Source: an uncultured Clostridia bacterium (GTDB lineage: Bacteria; Bacillota; Clostridia; Oscillospirales; Acutalibacteraceae). Taken from it: a stretch of 64,000 nucleotides of DNA. The first letter of the stretch is position 1. Each line of letters begins with the position of its first letter. Location: the NCBI GenBank assembly GCA_947624285.1, contig CANQJS010000004.1, positions 1 through 64,000 on the forward strand, read 5' to 3'. Shown here piece after piece: positions 53,799 through 62,337 of the stretch. The position numbers and the translations under genes were made by a program. The notes beneath the pieces were generated by a model. The model saw nothing but the letters and a program-made list of their open reading frames with translations. It did not search any database and was not told the DNA's origin.

Positions 53799-53896
53799 TA
53801 GATAAATAAAAAAGATGTTCATATTTTGCCGGAAATATATTATAATGTAACCAAACCGAAACGGAAAACATAGCTTAGCACCGAGGAGGCGCGGGG

Positions 53897-55234
53897 ATGA
53901 ACGATAATACTTTGTTATTTTGCGGCAGGAGTCCGAAATTTCTCAATAAGGAGCTTACCGCTCAAAGCAATAAATCAAACGGCGGAGAGGCGTTTCGCAT
54001 TCCGAGCCTCATAAACGCAAACGGCGTTCTTATAGCCGCGGCAGACCGCGCCTCATCGGGAGCGGACTGGGGATATATCGAAATAGCCGTAAGACGAAGC
54101 GAGGACTTTGGAAAAACTTGGAGCGAGCTTGAGGTAATAGCCGTTCCCCCTGCGAGGGAAACAAGAATTTCGGATGATTGCTTTTCTTCGGGATTTTTCA
54201 TCGACCCGTGTATGGCCGTTGCCCCGAACGGCGACATAATAATGCTTGTTGACTTTTGGCCGGAATGTAAGGGGCTTCATAATACGGCGCTGCTTGAAAA
54301 AGGCAAAGCGGCATATACGCATAAAAACGGCGAAACGCTTTTCGTGATCTACGGCGAAAACGGCAAGCCATATTATGTAAAGCCAAACGGTATTATTATA
54401 GACGGCGGCGAAGCCCCCACCGACTACAGCCTGAAAGGTCTCGGCGAGCTCTATAAAGGCGAAGAATATCTTGGCAATATTTTTCTTAACGGCGCAGAAG
54501 GTGAAAACGAGATGAACGCGAAGCTCACCCACGGCGCGCCGCTGAAAGCAGTAAAGCGATGCTATGTATATATGCTCAAAAGCAGCGATAAAGGCAAAAC
54601 ATGGAGCGAGCCGAAAGACATAACGGGCGAGATATTACTTGAGAGCGACGGCGCATTCCTCGGCGTTGCCCCCGGAGTTGGGCTGACGACGAAAAACGGC
54701 AGGATAATTATGCCGCTTTATACTCTGAAAAACAGCTCTGCCGCCGTTTACAGTGACGATAACGGGAAAAGCTGGAAGAGAAGCGAAAAATGCCCTTACG
54801 CCAAAAACACCGGCGAATGGCAGCTTATTGAGGACGATTGCGGGGCGATTATAGGCTTCGGCAGGCAAAACGGCTACGGCAAAACGCCCGTTTGTGTTTC
54901 GCTTGACTGCGGCGAAAGCTGGAAAAAGCTGAAAAAGACGGGACTCTATGCTCCAAAATGCCAAAAAAGCGTTATCGCCGCGGGGGATTTTATCATCTGC
55001 TCCCACGCGGGAGCGAGGACGAGGAAAAACGGCGTTTTATCCGTTGGCAAGCTATGCCTGAAAAACGGCGATGTGAGCAAAATCAAATGGATTTCTCACA
55101 CAGCGATAAACAGCGGCTTTTTTGCTTATTCCTGCCTTTGCGCCGTAAATGACGGCTCGGTAGGCGTTATGTTTGAATCACAGCCGAGCAGTTATATTGA
55201 ATATAAATCCTTCAAAATCAATGAGATAATATGA
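53897..55234 (+). CDS. Sialidase-like protein (GH33-type, Asp boxes)
   Basis: A 445-residue beta-propeller protein that would release terminal sialic acid. The FRIP motif gives the first catalytic arginine (R34), followed by D50 in AAADRAS. Asp boxes occur as SEDFGKTW, SSDKGKTW, SDDNGKSW and SLDCGESW. No signal peptide or carbohydrate-binding module is present, so it looks cytoplasmic, unlike most secreted sialidases. GAGGAGG lies 8-14 nt before the ATG. No nan genes for sialic acid breakdown are next to it, so another exo-alpha-glycosidase role is possible. Confidence 0.85.
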   Translation: MNDNTLLFCGRSPKFLNKELTAQSNKSNGGEAFRIPSLINANGVLIAAADRASSGADWGYIEIAVRRSEDFGKTWSELEVIAVPPARETRISDDCFSSGFFIDPCMAVAPNGDIIMLVDFWPECKGLHNTALLEKGKAAYTHKNGETLFVIYGENGKPYYVKPNGIIIDGGEAPTDYSLKGLGELYKGEEYLGNIFLNGAEGENEMNAKLTHGAPLKAVKRCYVYMLKSSDKGKTWSEPKDITGEILLESDGAFLGVAPGVGLTTKNGRIIMPLYTLKNSSAAVYSDDNGKSWKRSEKCPYAKNTGEWQLIEDDCGAIIGFGRQNGYGKTPVCVSLDCGESWKKLKKTGLYAPKCQKSVIAAGDFIICSHAGARTRKNGVLSVGKLCLKNGDVSKIKWISHTAINSGFFAYSCLCAVNDGSVGVMFESQPSSYIEYKSFKINEII

Positions 55235-55272
55235 CGGTTTCACCCTAAAATCGCGCAAATTAAAATTAACTA

Positions 55273-55301
55273 TTGCAAAAAAGAAAAAGCTATAATATAA
55301 T
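55273..55301 (+). promoter_or_regulatory. Promoter of the pheST operon
   Basis: TTGCAA and TATAAT are separated by 17 nt, placing the transcript start near 55308 just before the T-box leader. Confidence 0.8.
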
Positions 55302-55307
55302 ATATCC

Positions 55308-55563
55308 GAATTTGAAAACACGGCGACGAAGAAAAGTAGCTTTTATCGTTTCATCAAAGAGAGCAAAACCCTCGGCTGAAAGTTTTGTATGAAAAATAAA
55401 GGTGAAGTTCCCTTCCGAGTGGCCGCGCCGAACGAAAAAGTAAGCGCGGACGGGGCGAGCTCCGTTAAAGGCTCTGCGAGTGTTTGCTCAGTACGATGCA
55501 AAAATCAGGGTGGTACCGCAGGTTTCAATGACTTGTCCCTCACAGACGGGGCAAGTCTTTTTT
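55308..55563 (+). promoter_or_regulatory. T-box riboswitch, tRNA-Phe
   Basis: The conserved T-box GGGTGGTACCGC lies at 55508-55519. Upstream, stem I features are visible (GAGAGC followed by CGGCTGAAAG), and the specifier is probably TTC at 55408-55410, matching phenylalanine and the downstream genes. The terminator is ACTTGTCCC/GGGGCAAGT with TTTTTT (55531-55563). Uncharged tRNA-Phe should stabilise the antiterminator and permit pheST transcription. Confidence 0.93.
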
Positions 55564-55593
55564 GTTCCCGAAATTCAGGAAAGGAAGATTGAT

Positions 55594-56646
55594 ATGAAAA
55601 CACAACTTGAAAAAATCAGGCAGGCGGCGAAAGAGGCTCTTGAGAGCTTTGACACGAAAGAGCAGCTTGAAGAGGCGAGGATAAAATATCTCGGCAAAAA
55701 AGGCGAGCTCACCGCGATATTAAAGCAGATGGGCGGGCTCTCGGCGGAAGAACGCCCCGTGATAGGTCAGCTTGCTAACGAAATACGCGCGGATATAGAG
55801 CAGAAGATAGCCGAAAAGGCAGAATTGCTGAAACAAAACGAAATCAAGCGCGAAATCAACTTAATGCCCGATTTCGATGTTTCTCTGCCGCCCGATCTTG
55901 AAAGAGGCTCATATCACCCGATAACCCTTGTTCAGCGGCAGTGCGAGCGCATATTCAAATCAATGGGCTTCACCGTTGAGGATTACAGCGAGGTAGTAAC
56001 GGATTACGAATGCTTTGAAGCTCTCAACATTCCGAAGCACCACCCCGCAAGAGATATGCAGGACACATATTATCTTGACAACGGTCAGCTTCTTAAGACG
56101 CAGACTTCCGCGGCGCAAAACGCCATTTATCTTAAATATAAGGACGCCCTTATCAATGACGGCGTGCCGATAAAGGCGATTTTCCCCGGGCGCTGCTTCA
56201 GAAACGAGGCGACCGACGCCTGCCACGAAAACACCTTCTTTCAGATGGAGGGCGTTATGGTGGATAAAAACATATCCATTTCAAATCTCATCTACTTTAT
56301 GAAAACCATGCTTTCGGAGGTTTTCCAAAGAGATATAAAGGTGCGCCTGCGCCCGGGCTTTTTCCCGTTCGTTGAGCCCGGCTTTGAGCTTGACATAAAC
56401 TGCCTTATCTGCGGCGGCGAGGGATGCCCCTCATGCAAGCACAGCGGCTGGCTTGAGCTTTGCCCCTGCGGAATGATACACCCCGAAGTACTGCGAATGG
56501 GCGGAATAGACCCCGAGGAATACACGGGCTTTGCGTTCGGGCTCGGTCTTACGAGGCTTGCGATGATGAAATACGGAATCAAGGATATACGCGACCTCAA
56601 CAGCGGAAACCTAAAATCGCTTTCGCAATTTACCGACGACGAGTAA
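55594..56646 (+). CDS. pheS: Phenylalanyl-tRNA synthetase alpha subunit
   Basis: Catalytic subunit of the alpha2-beta2 enzyme that charges tRNA-Phe. The start at 55594 has AGGAAAGGAAG upstream and gives 350 residues; a frame running back to 55480 lies in the T-box leader. An N-terminal coiled coil (1-90) is followed by the class II core, with motif 2 (FPGRCFRNEATDACHENTFF) and motif 3 (GFAFGLGLTRLAMMKYGI). Confidence 0.98.
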   Translation: MKTQLEKIRQAAKEALESFDTKEQLEEARIKYLGKKGELTAILKQMGGLSAEERPVIGQLANEIRADIEQKIAEKAELLKQNEIKREINLMPDFDVSLPPDLERGSYHPITLVQRQCERIFKSMGFTVEDYSEVVTDYECFEALNIPKHHPARDMQDTYYLDNGQLLKTQTSAAQNAIYLKYKDALINDGVPIKAIFPGRCFRNEATDACHENTFFQMEGVMVDKNISISNLIYFMKTMLSEVFQRDIKVRLRPGFFPFVEPGFELDINCLICGGEGCPSCKHSGWLELCPCGMIHPEVLRMGGIDPEEYTGFAFGLGLTRLAMMKYGIKDIRDLNSGNLKSLSQFTDDE

Positions 56647-56666
56647 AAGGAAAGGAATGAAGAATT

Positions 56667-59027
56667 ATGTTTTTATCAATGAATTGGCTCTCTGATTTTG
56701 TGGATTTCACCGGGCTTGACAAAATGAAGCTTATAAATCAGTTCTCCCTTTCCGCCGCGGAGGTAGAAAGCGAGATATTCCATAAAGGCAGCGATATAAA
56801 CGGCGTTGTGGCGGCGGAGATAGTTTCCGTCCTCCCCCATCCCGATTCTCAAAAGCTGCACCTGCTCAAGGTTGACGCGGGCGACGGCGCCCTCACCGAT
56901 GTTGTATGCGGCGCGCCAAATGTGCGAGAGGGTATGAAAACCGCCTTTGCCAAGGTAGGCGCAAGGCTCGGCGATATCGAAATAGCCCCGCGCAAACTGG
57001 CGGGATACACTTCAAACGGTATGTGCTGCTCGGAAAAGGAAATAGGGATAAGCGACGACAACTCCGGCATTATGGAGATAACCGATGATATCCCCAATGG
57101 CACGGATCTTAAAGATGTTTACGACATTGATGATATTATCTTTGAGGTGGACAATAAATCCCTGACAAACCGCCCCGACCTTTGGGGGCATTACGGCATA
57201 GCGCGCGAGTTCGCCGCGCTTGCGGGCAGAGAGCTGAAAGCGATCCCCGTAGGAGACCTTTCAAAATACGATTCCTTGCCGAAAGTTGATATGAAAATTG
57301 AGGACCCGCTTTGCCAGCGTTACTCCTGCCTGCAATTTGAGAATATAAGCAGAAATGTGAGCCCCGTTAATATGCGCATACGCCTTTACTATTGCGGAAT
57401 GAGGGCTATAAATTTCCTTGCCGACCTCACAAACTACCTTATGCTTGAAATGGGTCAGCCGATGCACGCGTTCGACTCGCGCAAGGTTGAAAAAATAAGA
57501 ATAAAGCGCTTTGACAAGCCCTTTGAATTTACAACGCTCGACGGCGTTGAAAGGCATATCGACGAAAACACGCTTATGATATGCAACGGCGACAAGCCCG
57601 TTGCGATCGCCGGAATTATGGGCGGACTTGACAGCGAGATAGTTGACGACACAACGACCCTCACCCTTGAATCCGCCACATTTGACGCTGTTTCAATACG
57701 CAAATCCACCGTGCGCCTTGCCCACAGAACGGACGCGTCGATGCGCTATGAAAAATGCCTCGACCCCGAAATGACGGTAACAGCCATAGCGAGATTTTTA
57801 AAACTGCTCACCGATTACGACGGCGGAGTTAAGGTGGTTTCCTCGCTCACCGACGAGTACGCCTTTAAATACGACAAGGTAAGCCTCACCTTCGACAAGG
57901 CGTTTGTGAACAGATACACGGGTATCGAGATAGCCGACGATCAGATACTCAAAACCCTCAACGCGCTCGGCTTTAAAGCTGAGCTTAAAGACGGGGAGTT
58001 CAAGGTTGATGTTCCGAGCTGGCGCGCCACAAAGGATGTTACGATGAAGGCGGATATTATCGAGGAAATAACGAGAATTTACGGCTACGATAATTTTGAT
58101 GTTCACACCGCCTGCGCCCCCCTCTACCCCGTTCGCGCGGAAATTGAAAAAACGGTTGAGGATAAAATAAAGGATATTCTCGTAAAGCGTTTTTCTCTGC
58201 ACGAGGTACATTCATATGTATGGGCGTATCACGATGAGATGAAGGAGCTCGGCATAGAGATAGAGAACAATGTGAAGCTCGTCAACTCAACAAATCCGAA
58301 TATTGAAACTATCCGCCGCTCTATGATACCCACCCAGCTTTGCCAGCTTAAATCAAATACGGCTTTCGCACCCGATTTCGGAATTTTTGAAATAGGCAGA
58401 GTAGTAGACGGCACCGATGAGCAGGGGCTTTGCGTGGAGCAAAAGAAGCTGGGCATAACGCTTTTCAGCAAGACGAAAACGACCGAGACGCTCTATTTTG
58501 AGCTCAGAGATATGCTCGCCGTCATCTGCGACGATATAAAGCATCAAGCCCTCGCCTATGAAAGCGCGCAGGCTTCGCACTCATATCAGCACCCGAAAAA
58601 CCTCAACAAAATTTTGTGCGAGGGCGTTGAGCTCGGCGAGATAGGCGTTATCCACCCCACCGTGCTCAAAAAGCTTGATAAAAAGGCAAGCGTTGTATTT
58701 GCTCAAATAGATGTTACCGCGTTTTCACAAATTCCCGACGCGGGCATCGTTTACAGGGAGATTTCAAAATATCCCGAAATCGAAGTTGATTTATCATTTG
58801 TAACGGATAAATTTGAGCCTATCGCCAAGGCGGTGGACGCGCTGAAAAATTCCCTGATAAAAAAGATAAAGGTAGTAGATGTTTACAACGGAGAAAATTC
58901 AAAATCCATAACGGTAAGGCTGACCTTCGCCCACTACGAGAAAACTCTCACCCGCGAGGAGGTCACAAAGGTTACGGATAAGCTGATAGACTCCTTGAGC
59001 AAGCTGGGGATAGCTCTGCGCTCTTAA
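56667..59027 (+). CDS. pheT: Phenylalanyl-tRNA synthetase beta subunit
   Basis: Partner subunit of PheS with editing activity. The 786 residues show the tRNA-binding EMAP-like domain near residues 40-150 (VSVLPHPDSQKLHLLKVDAG), B3/B4 editing region, B5 domain and the C-terminal anticodon-binding fold (YPEIEVDLSFVTDKFEPIAK to VRLTFAHYEKTLTREEV). Starts 20 bp after pheS in the same operon. No strong terminator is seen after it. Confidence 0.98.
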   Translation: MFLSMNWLSDFVDFTGLDKMKLINQFSLSAAEVESEIFHKGSDINGVVAAEIVSVLPHPDSQKLHLLKVDAGDGALTDVVCGAPNVREGMKTAFAKVGARLGDIEIAPRKLAGYTSNGMCCSEKEIGISDDNSGIMEITDDIPNGTDLKDVYDIDDIIFEVDNKSLTNRPDLWGHYGIAREFAALAGRELKAIPVGDLSKYDSLPKVDMKIEDPLCQRYSCLQFENISRNVSPVNMRIRLYYCGMRAINFLADLTNYLMLEMGQPMHAFDSRKVEKIRIKRFDKPFEFTTLDGVERHIDENTLMICNGDKPVAIAGIMGGLDSEIVDDTTTLTLESATFDAVSIRKSTVRLAHRTDASMRYEKCLDPEMTVTAIARFLKLLTDYDGGVKVVSSLTDEYAFKYDKVSLTFDKAFVNRYTGIEIADDQILKTLNALGFKAELKDGEFKVDVPSWRATKDVTMKADIIEEITRIYGYDNFDVHTACAPLYPVRAEIEKTVEDKIKDILVKRFSLHEVHSYVWAYHDEMKELGIEIENNVKLVNSTNPNIETIRRSMIPTQLCQLKSNTAFAPDFGIFEIGRVVDGTDEQGLCVEQKKLGITLFSKTKTTETLYFELRDMLAVICDDIKHQALAYESAQASHSYQHPKNLNKILCEGVELGEIGVIHPTVLKKLDKKASVVFAQIDVTAFSQIPDAGIVYREISKYPEIEVDLSFVTDKFEPIAKAVDALKNSLIKKIKVVDVYNGENSKSITVRLTFAHYEKTLTREEVTKVTDKLIDSLSKLGIALRS

Positions 59028-59095
59028 AAATGACTGCACAAAGTCCGTTTTTTCGGCACTTCGGCACACAGAAAATGAATTTTTTAAAAAAAGCA

Positions 59096-59124
59096 TTGTA
59101 ATCAAAGCTAATTTTGTATATAAT
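59096..59124 (+). promoter_or_regulatory. Promoter of the ireB operon
   Basis: TTGTAA and TATAAT are separated by 17 nt. The leader to the ireB GTG is about 125 nt long and shows no riboswitch that I recognise. Confidence 0.75.
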
Positions 59125-59257
59125 TAGATTATAGATGAGGGGAGTCGAACACAATAAGGTTTTTGCGGGCTTATTTACGCAAATACCGCTTCAAACCCCT
59201 TGTCAATACTTATAGTACAAATGCAGTCTTGCAAATTTAACGGGAGGTGACTTTACT

Positions 59258-59503
59258 GTGACTGATAAAACTATGACTTTCAAAATCGGCGATGAGCGCG
59301 AGGAAATTATGAAGGATGTTCTGACTCAGGTTTTTGACGCGCTGAAGGAAAAGGGCTACAATCCCATAAATCAGATAGTCGGCTATATCCTTTCCGAGGA
59401 CCCGACCTACATCACCACGCACAACAACGCGAGAAGTCTTATCAGAAAAATAGACCGCGATGAGCTGTTGTCGGAGCTGGTAAAGTCTTACCTTAACAGC
59501 TAA
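59258..59503 (+). CDS. ireB: IreB-family regulatory phosphoprotein
   Basis: An 81-residue protein of the UPF0297 family. In Enterococcus the homologue is phosphorylated by the PASTA kinase IreK and lowers cephalosporin resistance. Starts at GTG with GGGAGGTGA upstream. The conserved core [20 protein letters not shown] is intact. In most relatives the Holliday junction resolvase gene ruvX follows; here a small unknown gene follows instead. Confidence 0.95.
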   Translation: MTDKTMTFKIGDEREEIMKDVLTQVFDALKEKGYNPINQIVGYILSEDPTYITTHNNARSLIRKIDRDELLSELVKSYLNS

Positions 59504-59526
59504 ATAAAAGTAAAGGAGGATTTTCT

Positions 59527-59823
59527 TTGGCAGAGGTTAAAGATACTTTTCTGACTTATAAGGGAAAGCCTTTGGTGAGATGCGGCAAAACAGTTTACTA
59601 CGGCGATATGTCCGACCCCTATGTGGTTTGCCTGAATATTCAAACGGATAAGGAATTTAAGGATATTACCCTTTCCGAAAAAGTGCTTATTCAGCTTATC
59701 AGCACCGACCCGGAGGTTATAAACCCCAAGGAAAAAATAATAAAAAAGAGCGAAAAAACAGGTCTTTTCACGGCGTTGGATCTCGGCGCCGTCTGGCTTG
59801 AAAGAGAGCTCAAAAAGCAGTAA
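59527..59823 (+). CDS. Conserved-looking hypothetical protein, 98 aa
   Basis: A soluble 98-residue protein starting at TTG, well supported by AAGGAGG 8 nt upstream. It has an N-terminal beta-rich part (YKGKPLVRCGKTVYYGDM) and a charged helical C-terminus (TALDLGAVWLERELKKQ). I do not recognise the family. It is 23 bp from ireB and ends at a strong terminator, so the two form an operon. Confidence 0.85.
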   Translation: MAEVKDTFLTYKGKPLVRCGKTVYYGDMSDPYVVCLNIQTDKEFKDITLSEKVLIQLISTDPEVINPKEKIIKKSEKTGLFTALDLGAVWLERELKKQ

Positions 59824-59826
59824 AGC

Positions 59827-59858
59827 AAATCCGCCGATGATCTATCGGCGGATTTTTA
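59827..59858 (+). terminator. Terminator of the ireB operon
   Basis: AAATCCGCCGAT pairs with ATCGGCGGATTT over 5 nt, followed by more T. The bases after it closely resemble those beside the terminator at 35981-36017. Confidence 0.85.
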
Positions 59859-59962
59859 CGCTTTATTTGGCAAAATTCGTATTTTTCTTCAATCTTAGCG
59901 GGGCGGAATGTTGGGATATTCAAACATTTCTGCATTTTTCGCAATATCCTGTTTCTTTCAAG

Positions 59963-60706
59963 CTACGCCTTTAAACCGTACAGTTTAAACGCATCGTTTT
60001 TTAATTCCTGCGCGTATAGCCCCACCACATCGGATATATTAAAGAGCATAGCCTTTGAATTGCCTATCATTCCGTCTTTGATAATGCCTTTTTCATATGC
60101 CATATTCTGAATTGTGTACCAAGGTTTTACGGGAAAAATTCCCGATTCTATAATCCATTCATCAGGAGGATATATTTTGTTGATTTCATCGCTTAAAGGG
60201 AAATAGTTTTTTATATCGTCGGGGAGTAAATCCTCAACATAGTGCATCGCGGTTAATTTGTAAATATCAACACCGAGCATAAGAGCTTTACCGCCATTGC
60301 TTATTAAATATTGCAGACCGTCCTTGACTTCGTTTTTTGACTTGCCCCAAGCGGAGATGCGGAATATTCCCTCGTTTGTAACAGTATCGGGCATTTGTCT
60401 GAAAGTATCGGCTATAACGCCCATTGCGCTTTGTTTGCAATCTTCGGGTAATATTTGAATTTTAGTTGTAATGCCAAGCAATTTATCTTTTTCAGTCAAC
60501 GGGAACTCTTTACTCAATCTTAAAGATGGCATAAATATACTGCCTTTTTTGCCGACAACATCCTTTAACGCACAAATAACTGTTTTCGCTCCGCCGTCAA
60601 CATATCCAAAGCTGCTTAATGAGCTATGCACTTCAATTTCATCGCCTGTTTTTACGCCTAAGTCAAGCAACCCGTTTATTATATCTTGTTTTGTAACGGT
60701 TTTCAT
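59963..60706 (-). CDS. AAC(3)-family N-acetyltransferase
   Basis: A 247-residue protein of the aminoglycoside 3-N-acetyltransferase family. Family marks are VHSSLSSFGYVDGG near the N-terminus and LMLGVDIYKLTAMHYVED, which holds the catalytic histidine region. Many members are not resistance enzymes but acetylate other amines, so resistance should not be assumed. The ribosome binding site is weak. Confidence 0.88.
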   Translation of the reverse strand: MKTVTKQDIINGLLDLGVKTGDEIEVHSSLSSFGYVDGGAKTVICALKDVVGKKGSIFMPSLRLSKEFPLTEKDKLLGITTKIQILPEDCKQSAMGVIADTFRQMPDTVTNEGIFRISAWGKSKNEVKDGLQYLISNGGKALMLGVDIYKLTAMHYVEDLLPDDIKNYFPLSDEINKIYPPDEWIIESGIFPVKPWYTIQNMAYEKGIIKDGMIGNSKAMLFNISDVVGLYAQELKNDAFKLYGLKA

Positions 60707-60752
60707 AAATCTTATTTATATTCCTTTATTGTTTACTAAATCTTAAAACAAA

Positions 60753-61349
60753 TCAATCCGTATATTCAACCGTGTAATCATCGTTGCTGTTGACTATAAC
60801 GGCCTGATTGTTTGTAAGCACTATAAAATTGAGATTCGGGTATTCGCTTATCGTTTTATCAATCAAAGCGCTGTATTCCTTGCTGCTTTTATAATGGGGC
60901 AGAATATACGCATTTATCAAATTGAGCGATTTATAATCCGTAAGCAGCTTAGCGTCATTTTTATTATCAAGATTGGAAACATATTCGATGGACGGGCACG
61001 CAACACACGAACCCGCGCTTGCGCCGATATAAATCTTTTTATGCGCAAAATCCCTTAATTCGTTTAAAACATTTTTCTGTTTTATCTGCTGTAATAAGTA
61101 AAAACAGTTGCCGCCCGCAACATAAAGCGCGTCAATTGCGTTGAGCTTTTCAACAATTTCTTCTTTGCTCTGTGTTGAAAGCTCAATATCAATTATTTTA
61201 TATCCCATATTTTGCAGATCTGTTTTATTTTGCGCCGTATAACTACGGTCCTTTTCCACTTCGGACGCTGTTGGGATAAAGCCGACCGCGGAGCCCTCTT
61301 TTACATATTTTTTAATTATCCGCATATTGCCCGAAAGTAATATTTCCAT
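60753..61349 (-). CDS. Peptidase family S51 (peptidase E-like)
   Basis: A 198-residue serine peptidase related to PepE and cyanophycinase-type enzymes. The nucleophile elbow is GASAGS (residues 109-114, probable nucleophile S111), and GGNCFYLL matches the family. Family peptidases release N-terminal aspartate or cleave special dipeptides. No signal peptide; cytoplasmic. It lies 46 bp upstream of the acetyltransferase gene and may share a transcript. Confidence 0.88.
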   Translation of the reverse strand: MEILLSGNMRIIKKYVKEGSAVGFIPTASEVEKDRSYTAQNKTDLQNMGYKIIDIELSTQSKEEIVEKLNAIDALYVAGGNCFYLLQQIKQKNVLNELRDFAHKKIYIGASAGSCVACPSIEYVSNLDNKNDAKLLTDYKSLNLINAYILPHYKSSKEYSALIDKTISEYPNLNFIVLTNNQAVIVNSNDDYTVEYTD

Positions 61350-61420
61350 TTAATAGCTTTACCTTTCAGTTACCTTACTGATTTAAAAATATCATAAGGA
61401 GTAATAAAAGTCCAACAAAC

Positions 61421-61468
61421 AAAGATAAGTCAGGGTATCTTGTGATATTCGGACTTATCTTTATAATT
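61421..61468. terminator. Hairpin between methyltransferase and peptidase genes
   Basis: AAAGATAAGTC pairs with GACTTATCTTT over a 20-nt loop; T-rich bases follow on both strands. It lies about 30 bp after the methyltransferase stop. Confidence 0.6.
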
Positions 61469-61494
61469 TGAAATGCGTATCGGATTGTGCTTTT

Positions 61495-62319
61495 TTACTT
61501 AATTCCGATTCGCATACGATAACAAAAGCCGATGTCAAATTCATCGTTACCGTAAATTGATTTTACCTTTTTCTCAAACAGTTCAATATCTTTTTCAATC
61601 AAATCAGGGTGTATTTTGAGTATCGTCTGCAAGCTGCCTTGACTGAGAGCGATGCCGATAAATCTGTTTGCATTGCATTTTTCCTCATTCAGAAAAACAA
61701 TCTCTCTGCAATACCTGAAATAGCCGCTTTGCTTGATATTTTGCAAATGCGTATCCTTATTCCAACGCTGAAAGGTTTTGTTAATATCTTTGCTTTCATG
61801 CTCAATAAATTTAACTTTATTGTACAACTGCATATAGGCCGATTCCGCCTCTAAGCCGCATACAGGCGGCCAATCGCAGTCTATTGTTGCAAACACTCCG
61901 TTAGATTTCAGAATACGATCAACTTCTTTTAAAGTGTTGGCGGGATTCATCCAATGAAACGATTGCGAGCAAATAACAATATCCGTTGAATGTTCGGGCA
62001 AAGTTGTACTGTCGGAATAAGCCTTAATGAATGAAATGCCGTTGCTTTTCCGCTTTGCGATCGAAAGCATTTCATCGTTGGGATCAATGCCGATTATGTT
62101 ATCGCACTTGCCGAGCCAAGCCATAGTTGACAGACCTGTTCCGCAGCCCAAATCAACAATCTGTTCGGGCTTGCGTTCAAGATATTTCATCACCATATTA
62201 CAGGCGGACGCGGGAACAGCAGGTCTGCTGTTTTCATAAAGCTGAGCAAACCCCGAAAAACGGTTTGAATTGATTTTGTCGTTTTGAATATCTTTTAACT
62301 TGTTATCCTTAACTTCCAT
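61495..62319 (-). CDS. Class I SAM-dependent methyltransferase
   Basis: About 274 residues from the ATG at 62319; a GTG two codons earlier is possible. Motif I is VDLGCGTGLSTMAWLG, followed by IGIDPNDEMLSIAK and the FHWMNP stretch seen in UbiE/Tam-like small-molecule methyltransferases. Cytoplasmic, substrate unknown. It starts about 20 bp after the stop of the GH3 gene and may be co-transcribed with it. Confidence 0.9.
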   Translation of the reverse strand: MEVKDNKLKDIQNDKINSNRFSGFAQLYENSRPAVPASACNMVMKYLERKPEQIVDLGCGTGLSTMAWLGKCDNIIGIDPNDEMLSIAKRKSNGISFIKAYSDSTTLPEHSTDIVICSQSFHWMNPANTLKEVDRILKSNGVFATIDCDWPPVCGLEAESAYMQLYNKVKFIEHESKDINKTFQRWNKDTHLQNIKQSGYFRYCREIVFLNEEKCNANRFIGIALSQGSLQTILKIHPDLIEKDIELFEKKVKSIYGNDEFDIGFCYRMRIGIK

Positions 62320-62337
62320 ATTCACACCCGAACGATA

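Noticed and set aside
59963..60706. Aminoglycoside resistance gene
   Set aside because: The family assignment is good, but many chromosomal AAC(3)-like proteins have other substrates and no mobile element is nearby, so resistance is not claimed.
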